Below the pieces are notes generated by a model that saw only the letters and a program-made list of their open reading frames with translations, did no database searches and was not told the origin of the DNA. A stretch of DNA of 6,066 bases, from the NCBI GenBank assembly GCA_023423215.1, contig JAFAFZ010000176.1, positions 1 to 6,066 of the forward strand, written 5' to 3'. Shown piece after piece: positions 5,829-6,066 of the stretch. Each line of letters starts with the position of its first letter. Position 1 is the stretch's first letter. The position numbers and the translations under genes are program-made. The stretch is from Actinomycetes bacterium. Its GTDB lineage: Bacteria; Actinomycetota; Acidimicrobiia; Acidimicrobiales; Microtrichaceae.

Positions 5829-6066
5829 TCAGCCGACCACGACCAGCACCGGTGGGCCGGTCGCCAGCGACGCGAGCACCGGCTCGACCGCGACCGACGG
5901 GACGGCCAGCGTGACCGCGACCTGCTCGACGCGCACCACCCGGATGCCCTGCACCAGGCGACGCACGCCCGAGGTGGCGTCCGCCTCCGGCGTCGCGCCG
6001 TCGGTGCCCGGTCCGTCGGCGTCCGGCCCGAACGGCGCCGCGCTCCAGGTGGGCGCGGCGTAGACG
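5829..6066 (-). CDS. Unrecognised protein, C-terminal 78 residues only
   Basis: A minus-strand frame enters from the right edge (first full codon at 6065) and ends at TGA 5831-5829. The coding signal is strong: all but three of its 78 codons end in G or C. The visible part starts with a Gly/Pro/Asp/Ala-rich, probably flexible stretch (PDADGPGTDGATPEADATSG). It then gives a strand-rich tail, with IRVVRVEQVAVTLAVPSVAV and a hydrophobic end PPVLVVVG. No catalytic motif can be seen. The tail faintly recalls the ends of SAF/RcpC (CpaB-like pilus assembly) proteins, but that is too weak to name it. It converges on the tld cluster. Confidence 0.65.
   Translation of the reverse strand, partial: VYAAPTWSAAPFGPDADGPGTDGATPEADATSGVRRLVQGIRVVRVEQVAVTLAVPSVAVEPVLASLATGPPVLVVVG

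Overview
The window is about 70% GC, and every convincing reading frame has G or C at nearly all third codon positions. GTG starts, Shine-Dalgarno sites rich in AGGAG or GGGGAG, and an apparently leaderless gene all fit a high-GC actinobacterium. The Nocardioidaceae and other Propionibacteriales are a guess from gene content only. Coding is dense, and no insertion sequence, CRISPR array, tRNA, rRNA or clear Rho-independent terminator is visible.

Layout. From 1 to 1032 on the minus strand lies the start and most of a polytopic membrane protein of the lysylphosphatidylglycerol-synthase transmembrane (flippase-like, YbhN/AglD-type) family; its 3' end is outside the window. Upstream of it on the same strand, 1103-1480 encodes a small hot-dog thioesterase of the fluoroacetyl-CoA thioesterase (FlK) type with a complete Thr/Glu/His triad. 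A 139-bp divergent intergenic region (1481-1619) separates this leftward pair from a rightward cluster: tldD (1620-3014), a tldE/pmbA-type gene (3049-4395) and a second, diverged tldE/pmbA-type gene (4443-5825). Gaps of 34 and 47 bp, each with a good ribosome binding site, indicate one transcript. From 5829 on the minus strand, the last 78 codons of an unrecognised gene converge on the cluster, leaving only 3 bp between stop codons.

How the genes may work together. TldD and TldE form a heteromeric metalloprotease in Enterobacteria, where TldD carries the HExxxH zinc site and TldE is a non-catalytic partner. This locus has one intact TldD and two TldE-type proteins that both lack the metal ligands, which suggests two alternative complexes or one complex with three kinds of subunit. 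This one-catalytic-to-two-non-catalytic arrangement is the most notable feature. No RiPP precursor, toxin or antitoxin is visible next to it, so the substrate is unknown. The thioesterase and flippase-like genes are probably just divergent neighbours, although the single AT-rich patch at 1486-1494 has overlapping -10-like hexamers for both directions and could act as a shared bidirectional promoter.
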